64,000 nucleotides of DNA from contig NZ_JAKZAL010000017.1 in NCBI RefSeq assembly GCF_022538115.1, positions 1 through 64,000 on the forward strand, read 5' to 3'. The stretch comes from Cognataquiflexum rubidum. GTDB taxonomy: Bacteria > Bacteroidota > Bacteroidia > Cytophagales > Cyclobacteriaceae. The notes beneath the pieces are model-generated. The model was not told where the DNA came from. It made no database searches and saw only the letters and a list, made by a program, of their open reading frames with translations. Below are positions 17,027 to 26,861 of this stretch, piece after piece; position 1 is the first letter of the stretch; every line of letters starts with the position of its first letter. The position numbers were made by a program, and so were the translations under genes.

Positions 17027-19582
17027 TTATGCTGCGTTTCTTGCCGCGTTGATGATGCCAAACATCGTCCGCAAAATCAGTTTTTGTAAGACCGGATCAT
17101 CTTCTCCTTTGTCAAGCATGGTCTGTATCGCATATTGCTGAATGGTGATAACAGGAAGCACGATCTTTTCTCGGATAGCGATTGATTCCTTGGAAGTTGG
17201 ATTATCCTGAAGCAAAGTATCCATCCCGGATACTTCACAAAGAAGCTTGATGGATCTTTGGTATTCTTCAAACATCAGGTTCCATAAATCGCTGTATTTG
17301 GGATTATCCTTGAGATAAGCTGTGGACTTATAAAACGACTTGGCCAGAGACTGCATGGAATTCCCAAGTAATGACCTGAAGAAAAGGGAGTCATTGTATA
17401 ATTGTATGGCCTCAGGAAATTTGCCTGCATTTTTAAGTTCCTCAAGTGAAGCGCCTACTCCAAAGAATCCCGGTATATTCTGCTTCATCTGTGCCCAGGA
17501 ACCTACAAAAGGAATAGCCCTTAAATCTTCAAATTTTAATCCGGTGTCTTTTCCTCTTTTCAACGGGCGGGAACCGATATTGACCTGTCCAAAATATTTC
17601 AATGGGGTCACATGCTCGAGATAAGGCAAGAATTGGGGGTGGTTTTTGAAGTCTCTGTAAAACTGGTATGAGAAATCGGCCATCTGATCAATCAAAGCCC
17701 GCTGACCTGCATTTAGGGTTTTCTCTGAGGAAGGATACAATTCATTTTCGATACCTGCACAGAGCAACTGCTCCAAATTGTAAGTACAAGAAACGGGCTT
17801 GCCATAATTGGCTGAAATGGTCTGTCCTTGAATCGTCACCTGGATTTCTTCATTTTCGACTTGCTGACCGAGAGAAGCATAGAAATTATGCATGTTTCCC
17901 CCTCCTCTTGCCGGAGGTCCTCCCCGACCGTCAAAAAACACCACACTGACATCATTCAATCTTGATACTTTGGTCAGTTCTTCTTTGGCAAGAAGGATAG
18001 ACCAATTTGCCCGGATATACCCCCCGTCTTTGGTGCCATCAGAAAAGCCCAACATGATCGTCTGCTTTGATTTTCTGCTTTCCAAATGCTTGCGGTAGGC
18101 CTCGTTTTGGTACAACTGCTCCATAATGATGGGTGCCTTCGCAAGGTCATCAATTGTCTCAAATAACGGGACGATGTCCAAAGGAAGCGTTCCTGATTCT
18201 TTTCCAAGTGTTAATTGCGCCAATCTGAATACTTCCAAAACATGTAAGGCCGACTGGCAATTGGATATGATATACCGGTGAAGCCCATCTTCCCCATTGT
18301 TTTTTTGGACAGTTTTGATTGCATCAAAACTCCTCAACATATCCTGATGAAACTCGTCCTTTAGGGTGCCGATTTCCGGAAGGGAATCTACCTCTTGAAT
18401 AAATGTGATTTTCTCGCCTTCGCTCAGTTTCTGATATGCCTGAAGTGCCTCGGTCCCGATTTGGTTTTCGATGATTTCATCCCAAAGCCCATCATGCTTA
18501 CGGCTGTCCTGACGCACATCCATATTGGCAAAATGGAAGCCGAATATTTTTACTTTCAATATAAACTCATCCAACTGCTCCAAAAACAAGCCGTCATGGA
18601 ATTCAATCAGGCCTTTTCGGGCTTCCATCAGATCAGCTATCAATTCCTCTTTGGTTTGGTAGAAGTTTTGGTTGTCGAAAAGGGAATCAAAAAGACCGTT
18701 TTCAATTTTGAGCATGATCGGCTCGACATTCTTGAAGGTCAACCTTCTTTTGAGTTTTCTGACATCACGGTAATAACACCTAACTATCCATTTTTGGAGT
18801 TTCTCGGCCACTTTGACGGTTGTGTCATGGGTAACAAAAGGGTTTCCGTCTCTGTCCCCTCCCGGCCAAAATCCCACTTTCAACAATCCCGGATTGTCCC
18901 ACTCATTGACCGGAATATCCAGACTATTCAATAACCTGGTCAAAATATCCGGCATACTGTGGTAAAAAACATTTACCAGAAACCATACCAAACTGACTGC
19001 TTCATCAAGCGGCGTGGGTTTGTCCTTATTGATAAAACCGGTTTTGCCTAACTGCTGCAAAAGCAGGTTGATATTCCCAAGGTCATTTTCACGGATGGCA
19101 GTCTCAAGATCAGTGATGATCCCAAGGACATTGCCCGGATAAAACTGCGTAGGATGGGCAGTCAGTGTCAGTCTTACGGAGAAATTTTTCAATTTATCTA
19201 TCAATGCCTCCCGCTTCCTGTCATTGTCGACACGGGTAATCAATGCTGCAACACTACCCTTACCTTTTATATCATGGATTTTTTCGAAGGCCGCGTCTTC
19301 AATGGAATCAAACAAAACCACTTGCCTTTCCACATATTGAACCATTCTAAAAAGTAAATCATGACGTTCCTGGTCAGAATTATTTGCCATCATTTCGTTA
19401 AAAAATCCTCCGATGATTTCTTTTGGGGTTTTATCTTTCTCAAATCCTTCCTGACATTTGCTGGATAATATCGGCAGCAATGTCCCGGTTCTATGGATAT
19501 CACTGAAGGGCAAATCCAAAAAAAGACTGTTGTAAATCGTAAATCTTTTGGATACTTCGGTTTGATAGTTGTTTTTTGACAT
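17027..19582 (-). CDS. ppc: Phosphoenolpyruvate carboxylase
   Basis: The enzyme carboxylates PEP with bicarbonate to oxaloacetate, the main anaplerotic step. The 851-residue sequence has the essential His143 in LTAHPTQFYPG, the PEP-binding GFSDGTKDGG, FFDGRGGPPARGGG (glycine-rich loop), GSRPLKRG and PFVGSWAQMKQNIPGFFGVG. Length is close to the E. coli form (883). The C-terminus reads GIINAARNAA, where the classic end is MRNTG with a terminal Gly. It stands alone with a convergent-free 5' side next to the divergent Mrp operon (246-nt shared region). The neighbouring PII/DUF1538 module could affect bicarbonate or carbon state, which is inference. Confidence 0.95.
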   Translation of the reverse strand: MSKNNYQTEVSKRFTIYNSLFLDLPFSDIHRTGTLLPILSSKCQEGFEKDKTPKEIIGGFFNEMMANNSDQERHDLLFRMVQYVERQVVLFDSIEDAAFEKIHDIKGKGSVAALITRVDNDRKREALIDKLKNFSVRLTLTAHPTQFYPGNVLGIITDLETAIRENDLGNINLLLQQLGKTGFINKDKPTPLDEAVSLVWFLVNVFYHSMPDILTRLLNSLDIPVNEWDNPGLLKVGFWPGGDRDGNPFVTHDTTVKVAEKLQKWIVRCYYRDVRKLKRRLTFKNVEPIMLKIENGLFDSLFDNQNFYQTKEELIADLMEARKGLIEFHDGLFLEQLDEFILKVKIFGFHFANMDVRQDSRKHDGLWDEIIENQIGTEALQAYQKLSEGEKITFIQEVDSLPEIGTLKDEFHQDMLRSFDAIKTVQKNNGEDGLHRYIISNCQSALHVLEVFRLAQLTLGKESGTLPLDIVPLFETIDDLAKAPIIMEQLYQNEAYRKHLESRKSKQTIMLGFSDGTKDGGYIRANWSILLAKEELTKVSRLNDVSVVFFDGRGGPPARGGGNMHNFYASLGQQVENEEIQVTIQGQTISANYGKPVSCTYNLEQLLCAGIENELYPSSEKTLNAGQRALIDQMADFSYQFYRDFKNHPQFLPYLEHVTPLKYFGQVNIGSRPLKRGKDTGLKFEDLRAIPFVGSWAQMKQNIPGFFGVGASLEELKNAGKFPEAIQLYNDSLFFRSLLGNSMQSLAKSFYKSTAYLKDNPKYSDLWNLMFEEYQRSIKLLCEVSGMDTLLQDNPTSKESIAIREKIVLPVITIQQYAIQTMLDKGEDDPVLQKLILRTMFGIINAARNAA

Positions 19583-19828
19583 ATTCGGATCAATAGGTTT
19601 AATAGGTGTGAATTTAACAAAAAATAATAATTATGGACAATTTTCGATTCAATCGATAAAAAAAAGGAATTTTTATTGACTATTTTTCAAAAAATAGGCA
19701 CATTTTTTTCAAAGAATATCAATAAATCATATAACTTGATCGATTGGAATATAAAGAACGAAAATTCTATTCAGGAAATATTTCGTATTTTGGAACCACA
19801 CAATTTATAAATTGATAATCAAGCTTAT

Positions 19829-22138
19829 ATGCTCATAGCTGTCATTTTAGGGTTTATTTTCGCAATCTTGGTTTCATTTTTCAGTAGGTTTTTCAAAAAA
19901 GCAATTCCATTTGTCTATTCGCTCCTTCCTCTTTCCCTGTTTATATTTTTCCTCCAGTTTTTGGGAGAAATAAAATCCAAAGGGCATATCTTATTCCATT
20001 ATCAATGGATACCGAGTTTAGGAATTGACCTTTCTTTCAGGTTGGACGGATTGTCCCTTCTTTTTGCCCTGATGATCACCGGCATCGGTGCTTTGGTGTT
20101 CATCTATACTACTTACTACCTCAAAGGACACAAATATCTGGACAGGTTTTATGGATACCTGTCGATGTTTATGGCTTCAATGCTTGGAGTCGTCCTTTCA
20201 GACAACCTGATGAGTATGTTTATTTTTTGGGAATTGACAAGTATCAGTTCCTATTTCTTGATCGGATTCAACAATGAAGATCCGGCTTCAAGGAAATCTG
20301 CACTGACCGCACTGAGTATCACCGGATTTGGCGGTTTGGTAATGCTCTCCGGAATTATCCTTTTGCAAGCAGTAGGAGGAAGTTATTCTTTCACTGAATT
20401 ACTCAATTCCTCGGAAATAATAAAAAACAGCACTTCCTATGGTTGGATAATTGCCCTGTTTTTTGTCGGGGCCTTTACCAAGTCTGCACAGTTTCCATTT
20501 CATTTTTGGCTTCCGGGAGCAATGAAAGCCCCGACTCCGGTAAGTACCTACCTCCACTCCGCCACGATGGTAAAAGCCGGTATTTATCTTTTGGCAAGAT
20601 TTACCCCGCTATTGGGGGATACCTTTTGGTGGAACAGCACCCTAATCACCGTTGGCGCGGTTACTATGGTCTATGCGGCAATCCATTCTGTTTTGAGAGT
20701 GGATTTGAAAAGCATTTTGGCATATTCCACCATTTCAGCCTTGGGGATTTTGGTTTTCTTGATAGGCATAGGGACAGAAAAAGCACTTTTGGCTGCGGGG
20801 ATTTTCATCCTTGCCCATGCCTTATACAAGGCTGCACTCTTCCTCATTACAGGAATAATCGACCATGAAACAGGCTCTAGAGATGTCACCAAACTTGCGG
20901 GATTGCAGCAAGTGATGATGCCTGTCGCAGTTGCAGGGTTTATAGCAGCACTTTCGAGCGCCGGAGTTCCGCTTTTACTTGGATTCATCAGCAAAGAAGT
21001 GATGTATGAGGCAACTTTACAGTTTGGCAATTGGGCTATTATTCTGACCGCACTGGCTGTTTTGACTAAAATTCTCCTTTTGGTTGCAGGATTCTGGGCT
21101 GGGATCAAACCATTTACAGGAGCGCTTCCTGAGGAATTTAAAAAGGCTAAATTGCCTTCGCCCTTGCTTTGGGTTCCTCCTCTCCTACTCGGAATCATGA
21201 GTTTGGGTTTTGGGGCATTCCCTTCCTTGATCGGGCAAACATTGATTCAGCCTGTTTTCAGCAGCATTTCAGGAACCGACACGGTCATCCAACTCAAACT
21301 TTGGCATGGTTTCAACTTGGTTTTGATATTGAGTATTTTCACCTTGGTATCCGGCGGCGCATTGTATTGGTTCTTGAAACCTTCCAAGGAGATATTCCAA
21401 AAAACCCTCAGGTTTGAATCCATTTCGCCCCAAAATATCATCGAGAGCGGCAGCAAAATATTCGCTTCATTCGCAGGCATCTGGACAAGATTTTTTCAAA
21501 ATGGCTATCTGCGAAATTATGTGATTACCATATTGGCATTTTTGACCTTGCTGATGGCTTACCGTTTATTTGGGGGAGTCAACATATATGTAGATTGGGA
21601 GCAGATTTCACCTGTATCCCATTATGAGATTATCGTGGTGGTGCTGATGATCATCTCCATTCTTTTTGCCATTTCTACCAATTCGCGGTCAGTTTCCATT
21701 GTCGCTCTTGGCGTGGTTGGCTTCGCAAATTGTCTTTTCTTCTTATTTTATTCGGCCCCTGATCTGGCCATGACGCAGTTTTCGATCGATACGTTGACCG
21801 TATTGTTGTTTATGCTGGTTCTTGTCAAACTGCCAAAAAACAAACAATATTCTTCTAAAGGTATCAAAGTGCGGGATGCGGTGCTTTCCCTGATGTTCGG
21901 AACTTTGATAGCCATTTTGACTTTGGAGGTATTCGAGGAACCATCTTCCTACGAGGTCTCCAAATACTTTGCTGATAATGCTTATCTTCTTGCCAAAGGC
22001 CGAAATGTTGTGAACGTCATTTTGGTGGATTACCGGGGTTTTGACACCATGATAGAGACGGTAGTCCTTGTGATTGCTGCAGTAGGTGTCTACAGTTTGA
22101 TCAAACTTGACCTTAATCCTTCTAAAAAAGACTTATGA
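19829..22138 (+). CDS. mrpA: Mrp Na+/H+ antiporter subunit A
   Basis: The 769-residue subunit belongs to the complex-I-like antiporters. It has many transmembrane helices, the conserved Glu in FIFWELTSISSYFLIG, the Lys in GAFTKSAQFPFHFWLPGAM and the Lys in LHSATMVKAGIYLLARF, which form the proton path. The C-terminal part (YSAPDLAMTQFSIDTLTVLLFMLVLVKLP) is the MrpA-specific MbhD/MbhE-like region. It starts a seven-gene operon (A-G) whose genes overlap by 1-4 nt. The complex exports Na+ in exchange for H+ and supports alkali and salt tolerance. The stop codon overlaps the next start. Confidence 0.92.
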   Translation: MLIAVILGFIFAILVSFFSRFFKKAIPFVYSLLPLSLFIFFLQFLGEIKSKGHILFHYQWIPSLGIDLSFRLDGLSLLFALMITGIGALVFIYTTYYLKGHKYLDRFYGYLSMFMASMLGVVLSDNLMSMFIFWELTSISSYFLIGFNNEDPASRKSALTALSITGFGGLVMLSGIILLQAVGGSYSFTELLNSSEIIKNSTSYGWIIALFFVGAFTKSAQFPFHFWLPGAMKAPTPVSTYLHSATMVKAGIYLLARFTPLLGDTFWWNSTLITVGAVTMVYAAIHSVLRVDLKSILAYSTISALGILVFLIGIGTEKALLAAGIFILAHALYKAALFLITGIIDHETGSRDVTKLAGLQQVMMPVAVAGFIAALSSAGVPLLLGFISKEVMYEATLQFGNWAIILTALAVLTKILLLVAGFWAGIKPFTGALPEEFKKAKLPSPLLWVPPLLLGIMSLGFGAFPSLIGQTLIQPVFSSISGTDTVIQLKLWHGFNLVLILSIFTLVSGGALYWFLKPSKEIFQKTLRFESISPQNIIESGSKIFASFAGIWTRFFQNGYLRNYVITILAFLTLLMAYRLFGGVNIYVDWEQISPVSHYEIIVVVLMIISILFAISTNSRSVSIVALGVVGFANCLFFLFYSAPDLAMTQFSIDTLTVLLFMLVLVKLPKNKQYSSKGIKVRDAVLSLMFGTLIAILTLEVFEEPSSYEVSKYFADNAYLLAKGRNVVNVILVDYRGFDTMIETVVLVIAAVGVYSLIKLDLNPSKKDL

Positions 22139-22545
22139 AATCATTGATATTCAAAACCGCATCGACCTATCTGCTTCCGCTACTGTTGCTGTTTTCCATT
22201 TTCATTCTGTTGCGGGGCCATTATCTTCCGGGAGGAGGATTTGTAGGAGGATTGATGGCAGCCATCGCATTTTTGATCCACTCATTTGCTTTTGGGCTGA
22301 AGGAAACCCAAAAAATCATCAAGATAAATCCGGGATACCTGATGCCGATAGGACTTTTTTTCGCTGTTGGGGCTGCTATGGCTCCCTATTTTATCGGTGC
22401 TCCGATACTCAAAGGCCTTTGGTTTGAAGAACCTTTCAGATTTATCGGCATGGTTGGATCTGCTCTTTTCTTTGACATTGGCGTGTATCTGGTGGTTATC
22501 GGGGCGACACTCACCATCATGTTTTCACTTACTGATACGGTTTGA
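22135..22545 (+). CDS. mrpB: Mrp antiporter subunit B
   Basis: This 136-residue subunit has about four transmembrane helices and the conserved GHYLPGGGFVGGLMAAIAFL segment typical of MrpB/MnhB, plus a C-terminal FFDIGVYLVVIGAT stretch. It overlaps mrpA by 4 nt and is followed by mrpC after 1 nt, so synthesis is coupled. In this family B is part of the membrane core with A and C. Confidence 0.92.
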   Translation: MKSLIFKTASTYLLPLLLLFSIFILLRGHYLPGGGFVGGLMAAIAFLIHSFAFGLKETQKIIKINPGYLMPIGLFFAVGAAMAPYFIGAPILKGLWFEEPFRFIGMVGSALFFDIGVYLVVIGATLTIMFSLTDTV

Positions 22546-22546
22546 T

Positions 22547-22900
22547 ATGGAGATATTGCTTATCATCATCATCGGTTTACTTCATGCAGGCGGCCTGTAC
22601 ATGCTGTTGCGCAGGAGTATGTTCAAAATGATCATCGGACTGATTTTATTGGGTAACGGCGCCAACCTGCTGATTTTTCTTTTGGGCAGATTGGTCAAAG
22701 GTCATCCTCCTGTGATTGAGGACGGCATGAAAGTATTTGCCGATATCTATGCCGATCCCGTCCCACAGGCTTTGGTATTGACAGCGATTGTAATCGGTTT
22801 TGGACTTCAGTCCTTTGCAATCATTTTGATAAAAAGGGTGTACAATGTGCTCCATACAGATGATCTGGATGAGCTTAACTCAACAGATGAAGAAATATGA
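22547..22900 (+). CDS. mrpC: Mrp antiporter subunit C (NuoK-like)
   Basis: This 117-residue protein has three transmembrane helices, like NuoK of complex I. Landmarks are MEILLIIIIGLLHAGGLYMLLRR, GLILLGNGANLLIFLLGR and DPVPQALVLTAIVIGFGLQS, the last being the MrpC signature. The start is the ATG one base after the mrpB stop; the frame is open further upstream inside mrpB but has no reason to begin there. It overlaps mrpD by 4 nt. Confidence 0.92.
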   Translation: MEILLIIIIGLLHAGGLYMLLRRSMFKMIIGLILLGNGANLLIFLLGRLVKGHPPVIEDGMKVFADIYADPVPQALVLTAIVIGFGLQSFAIILIKRVYNVLHTDDLDELNSTDEEI

Positions 22901-24420
22901 GTAATTCGATGATAGTATTGCCCATCATATTTCAATTTGTCGCTGGGACGATTTTGTTGTTTTTCTGGCGAAAAACCACTGTTCAAAAGTTTCTCAGCAT
23001 TTTATTTTCTATTATTGGTCTGGGGATAAGTATCTGGCTCTTCTTACTTGTCTGGGAAAACGGAATCATGATCACCCAATCAGGAGATTGGAAGGCACCG
23101 TTTGGAATCAGCTTTGTCGCTGACACTTTTGGGGTGACCATGGTATTGGTATCTTCCATTTCAGGCTTGGCAGTATCTATTTTCTCTGCAGGAAGTATGC
23201 GGAAAGAAAGATTGGAGTTTGGGTTTTTCCCCATTCTACACTTTCTCATCATGGGACTTCAGGGCGCTTTTCTTACAGGAGATATTTTCAATCTTTATGT
23301 ATGGTTTGAGGTAGTGATCATCTCCTCTTTCGTCCTATTGACCTTGGGTGGAAAAAAACAACAGCTTGAAGGGGCGCTCAAATATGTTTCGCTAAATCTC
23401 CTTGCCTCTTCCCTGTTTTTGATCGGAATCGGTTTTATCTATGGCCTTACAGGTTCGCTCAATATGGCCGATGTCGCCATCAAACTGGATAACCTTCAAA
23501 ACCGTGGATTGGTAAGCGTCACCTCCGGGATTTTTTTGGTAGCCTTCGGAATCAAGTCTGCTATCTTCCCGATGTACTTTTGGTTGCCGGCCTCTTACCA
23601 TACACCACCTCCTGCTGTTTCTGCGATTTTCGCAGGGTTACTTACCAAATTGGGAATCTATGCCATGCTGAGGACATTCACGCTGATGTTTGGCGGAGAT
23701 GAATTCATGGGAGATATCATGGTCATTCTTGCCGCACTTACCATCCTTTCAGGTGGATTGGGAGCATTGCTGCAGCAAAACATGGGGAAAATTTTTGGAT
23801 ACCTGATAGTTTGCCATATCGGTTTCCTGATCGCCGGTTTGGGAATGTACACGGAGTTGGCCATCATGGGTACAGTTTTTTACCTGATCCATGACATCAT
23901 CGTCAAAACAAACCTGTTTATGGTATCAGGTCTGATCCTCAAAATCAACGGAACCCAAGACATCAGGGAGCTTGGCGGGATGTATAAAAACTTTCCCATT
24001 ATTTCCCTGTTGATGGCAATTCCCCTATTTTCTCTGGTAGGTATTCCGCCGCTTTCAGGTTTTTGGGCAAAAATTTTCTTGATTCAGGCAGGTTTACAGA
24101 CACAAGATTATATTTTGATTGGATTCATTGTCTTGGGAAGTTTTCTTACCTTATGGGTAATTGCGAGGTTGTGGTCAGAGGTTTTTTGGAAAAACGGTAT
24201 AGACCTGCCCAAAAAAGCAAGTGGGCTTTATTTCAGTCAAATGTCTAAAACGGATCAGTGGCTGATGGTATTTCCCATTGTTCTGTTATCAGCAATTTCG
24301 CTTTATATTGGATTTGGAGCTGAAAACATCATCATACTTTCCCAAAGAATCTCCACCGAATTAATGGATCCTTCGGGATATATTGAAGCTGTATTGGGAC
24401 TTAAAACCATGACGCCATGA
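22897..24420 (+). CDS. mrpD: Mrp antiporter subunit D
   Basis: This 507-residue subunit is homologous to MrpA and the NuoL/M/N group. It has about 14 transmembrane helices, the conserved Glu in FNLYVWFEVVIISSFVLLTLGG, the Lys in AFGIKSAIFPMYFWLPASYHTPP and the Lys in LLTKLGIYAML. It supplies one of the two proton-pumping modules of the complex. It overlaps both neighbours by 4 nt. Confidence 0.92.
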   Translation: MSNSMIVLPIIFQFVAGTILLFFWRKTTVQKFLSILFSIIGLGISIWLFLLVWENGIMITQSGDWKAPFGISFVADTFGVTMVLVSSISGLAVSIFSAGSMRKERLEFGFFPILHFLIMGLQGAFLTGDIFNLYVWFEVVIISSFVLLTLGGKKQQLEGALKYVSLNLLASSLFLIGIGFIYGLTGSLNMADVAIKLDNLQNRGLVSVTSGIFLVAFGIKSAIFPMYFWLPASYHTPPPAVSAIFAGLLTKLGIYAMLRTFTLMFGGDEFMGDIMVILAALTILSGGLGALLQQNMGKIFGYLIVCHIGFLIAGLGMYTELAIMGTVFYLIHDIIVKTNLFMVSGLILKINGTQDIRELGGMYKNFPIISLLMAIPLFSLVGIPPLSGFWAKIFLIQAGLQTQDYILIGFIVLGSFLTLWVIARLWSEVFWKNGIDLPKKASGLYFSQMSKTDQWLMVFPIVLLSAISLYIGFGAENIIILSQRISTELMDPSGYIEAVLGLKTMTP

Positions 24421-24896
24421 CAAAATCCCTATTTCTGAGTAACCTGATTTTGGCCATCATTTGGGTGTTGGCGACAGGAACCTTAACTGAAGAGAATTTT
24501 CTTTTTGGGTTTATTATCGGTTTTGTGATTCTAGGAGTCATCACTTATAAAAAAGAAGAAAGGAAGTATTTCACAATAATTCCTAAGCTCTTCGGTTTTA
24601 TGATTTTTCTGCTTTGGGAAATCACCAAAGCCAATTTTCAATCTGCGAGAGAATCATTCTACCCCAAATCCAGATTGGTACCCGCCATTGTTAAAGTCCC
24701 GCTTGACGCCAAGACCGATCTTGAAATAAGTTTCTTGGCCAATATTATCTCCCTAACCCCCGGAACTCTTATCATGGATGTGTCTAACGACAAAAAGGTA
24801 ATCTACGTCCACGTCATGCACCTTTTGGACAAAGAGGAATTTATTAAAGAAACCAAACGGAAGTTTGAAAAACCCTTACTAGAATTAATGCGATGA
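24417..24896 (+). CDS. mrpE: Mrp antiporter subunit E
   Basis: This 159-residue subunit has two or three N-terminal membrane helices and a soluble C-terminal domain with the MrpE signature SLTPGTLIMDVSNDKKVIYVHVMH. It completes the membrane complex along with F and G and overlaps both neighbouring genes by 4 nt. Confidence 0.9.
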   Translation: MTKSLFLSNLILAIIWVLATGTLTEENFLFGFIIGFVILGVITYKKEERKYFTIIPKLFGFMIFLLWEITKANFQSARESFYPKSRLVPAIVKVPLDAKTDLEISFLANIISLTPGTLIMDVSNDKKVIYVHVMHLLDKEEFIKETKRKFEKPLLELMR

Positions 24897-25165
24897 GCCT
24901 AAACGACTATCTCAATTGGGTAATTATCCCCATCCTCGGTTTATCAGTGATTTTGGTCTTTATCAGGTTTCTGAAAGGTCCCAGTCTTCCTGACCGGGTT
25001 ATTGCCTTGGACATGCTGATCTTGATTTCTATCGGCATCATTGGGATCTACAGCATCCAAACCAACCAGAGTACGTTTCTGGATATTTCGATGCTTTTTG
25101 CTGTGATTGCCTTTCTGAGTACTGCTGCGTATTCCTTTTATTTAGAACAAAGAGAAAGAAAATGA
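24893..25165 (+). CDS. mrpF: Mrp antiporter subunit F
   Basis: This 90-residue protein has three transmembrane helices with the family motif RFLKGPSLPDRVIALDMLILISIGII and ends in a charged tail. It overlaps mrpE and mrpG by 4 nt each. Confidence 0.9.
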   Translation: MSLNDYLNWVIIPILGLSVILVFIRFLKGPSLPDRVIALDMLILISIGIIGIYSIQTNQSTFLDISMLFAVIAFLSTAAYSFYLEQRERK

Positions 25166-25560
25166 AAGATATCCTAATCATAGTTTTGTCCACCTTCGGC
25201 GCCTTGTTTATCCTTTCTTCATCGGTAGGCTTGTTGAGAAAGCCGGATGTATTCTTGAGAATATCCGTGACCGGAAAGGCCTCCACTTTAGGAATAGGTC
25301 TGGTATTAGTTTCTTCAGCGCTTTTTTTCAACAATTATTCTGTCACTACAAGGGTGATTGCGACCATTATATTTTTGTTTCTAACCATTTCCATCGGAGG
25401 GCATTTATTGGCAAGGGCAGCCTATATCATCAAAACCCCTGTTTGGAAAGGGACCAAGATTGATGACCTTTCCGGTCAGTATGATGAAGTAACTCATGAA
25501 TTATACAGTGAAAACCACGATTCCTCCATCAAACCTGAAAAATCAGAAAACAATATCTGA
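25162..25560 (+). CDS. mrpG: Mrp antiporter subunit G
   Basis: This 132-residue protein has the MrpG motif GLLRKPDVFLRISVTGKASTLGIGL and three membrane helices, followed by a polar C-terminal tail of about 35 residues. It ends the Mrp set; the lactonase gene starts 2 nt after its stop, so it is probably in the same transcript. Confidence 0.9.
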   Translation: MKDILIIVLSTFGALFILSSSVGLLRKPDVFLRISVTGKASTLGIGLVLVSSALFFNNYSVTTRVIATIIFLFLTISIGGHLLARAAYIIKTPVWKGTKIDDLSGQYDEVTHELYSENHDSSIKPEKSENNI

Positions 25561-25562
25561 CA

Positions 25563-26705
25563 ATGAGAAAATCAACATTTATCCTCCTCCTGCTAATTTC
25601 TATGTTCATGGTATTCTCTTGTGACGAATCTCCCGATGAAGAAAAAATTGAGCCTGTGTACTCCTTTTTATTAGGCGCTTACACAGATTCTGAAGAACAA
25701 GGAATCGGTTTACTCACCTTCAATCCCGACAAAAACATCCTTCAAACCCAAATTTTGGCAGCGGGAGTTTCCAATCCCTCCTTTGTAGTCAGTAACAGGG
25801 CGCAGACTTTGGTCTTTGCGGTAGAAGAAACCGGCGGTGAAAAGGGCGGTAAAGTCAAGTCATTCAAGTTTGACAGGCAAACCAACACCTTGGAATTATT
25901 GGATACCAAGGATACCTTCGGAGACCATCCCTGTTATTTGAGCCTTGATGCCAATGAAGAGATATTGGTTGTAGGGAATTATTCAGGAGGAAGTTTTTCA
26001 GCCTACAAAGTAAAGGACGGATACCTGACCCATGTCCAGACCTACCAACACGAAGGACAAAGCATTGATCCCAACAGACAAGAAAAAGCGCATGTGCACA
26101 GTACTGTCTTCCATCCGAACGGTAAACAATTGCTGGTCGGTGACTTGGGAACGGATAAAATCCATCTCTATGATTTCAACCCGACATTTGCTGTACCTTT
26201 CAATAATGCCGAAAACGGAGATTTGGAAATTGCGGCAGGTTCTGGTCCCAGGCATCTTGCTGTCCACCCAAGTGGCAGTCCTGTGTACCTGATACATGAA
26301 ATGACCGCCGAACTGGGGGTATACCAATATGTTGAGGGAAAAATGTCTAAAATTCAGGTTTTACCGTTGACAGGCGAAGATTTTAAAGGCAATGTCGGTG
26401 CAGCCGAAGTACGGATATCTCCGGATACTAAATTTGTATACGCCTCCAACAGAGGGGATGCGAATGAGATTACAGTATTTGAAATCGGAAAAACGGGTGA
26501 ATTGACTTTTGTAGAAAGGGTCAAAACCGGCGGGGAAAACCCTCGAAATTTTGTAATCACAAGTGACGGAAAATACCTTTTGGCCGGCAATCAAAGTTCA
26601 GGAACAATCGTTGTTTTTGAAAGAAACCTCAAGACAGGAAAGCTTAAACAAACAGGCGCCGAAACCAAATTTCATAAACCTGTATACTTTTATGGACTGG
26701 ATTAA
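25563..26705 (+). CDS. Lactonase family lipoprotein (6-phosphogluconolactonase-like)
   Basis: The 380-residue product has a lipoprotein signal (MRKSTFILLLLISMFMVFSC) and a seven-bladed propeller of the lactonase family (PF10282), with repeats such as YSFLLGAYTDSEEQGIG, HPCYLSLDANEEILVVGNY, GSGPRHLAVHPSG and GENPRNFVITSDGKYLLAGNQ. Relatives include YbhE-type 6-phosphogluconolactonase, but envelope-located forms like this one probably act on other lactones or sugars. The 2-nt spacing to mrpG suggests it is expressed with the antiporter; a functional link is not evident. Confidence 0.85.
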   Translation: MRKSTFILLLLISMFMVFSCDESPDEEKIEPVYSFLLGAYTDSEEQGIGLLTFNPDKNILQTQILAAGVSNPSFVVSNRAQTLVFAVEETGGEKGGKVKSFKFDRQTNTLELLDTKDTFGDHPCYLSLDANEEILVVGNYSGGSFSAYKVKDGYLTHVQTYQHEGQSIDPNRQEKAHVHSTVFHPNGKQLLVGDLGTDKIHLYDFNPTFAVPFNNAENGDLEIAAGSGPRHLAVHPSGSPVYLIHEMTAELGVYQYVEGKMSKIQVLPLTGEDFKGNVGAAEVRISPDTKFVYASNRGDANEITVFEIGKTGELTFVERVKTGGENPRNFVITSDGKYLLAGNQSSGTIVVFERNLKTGKLKQTGAETKFHKPVYFYGLD

Positions 26706-26825
26706 AACCGACTGAGGACTCAAAAGCGGAACTTTTCTCACTAAATTTTTAAATTTTCACACAATTATTTTTAAAAAACTTTTAAAATAATTTAACTCAT
26801 TCGTTTTATATGTAAAAAGTATCCT

Positions 26826-26833
26826 TAAATTTG
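26826..26833 (+). promoter_or_regulatory. -7 box of the cold-shock gene
   Basis: TAAATTTG matches the Bacteroidota -7 consensus TAnnTTTG. No good TTTG lies at the usual distance upstream. Initiation near 26840 would give an unusually short leader of about 22 nt. Confidence 0.55.
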
Positions 26834-26861
26834 ACGAAATATTAATTCAATACAATTTATC

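Noticed and set aside
26706-26861. Riboswitch or cold-shock thermosensor leader before the cold-shock gene
   Set aside because: The predicted leader is only about 22 nt, too short for the long cspA-type leader; the rest of the gap is AT-rich without clear structure.
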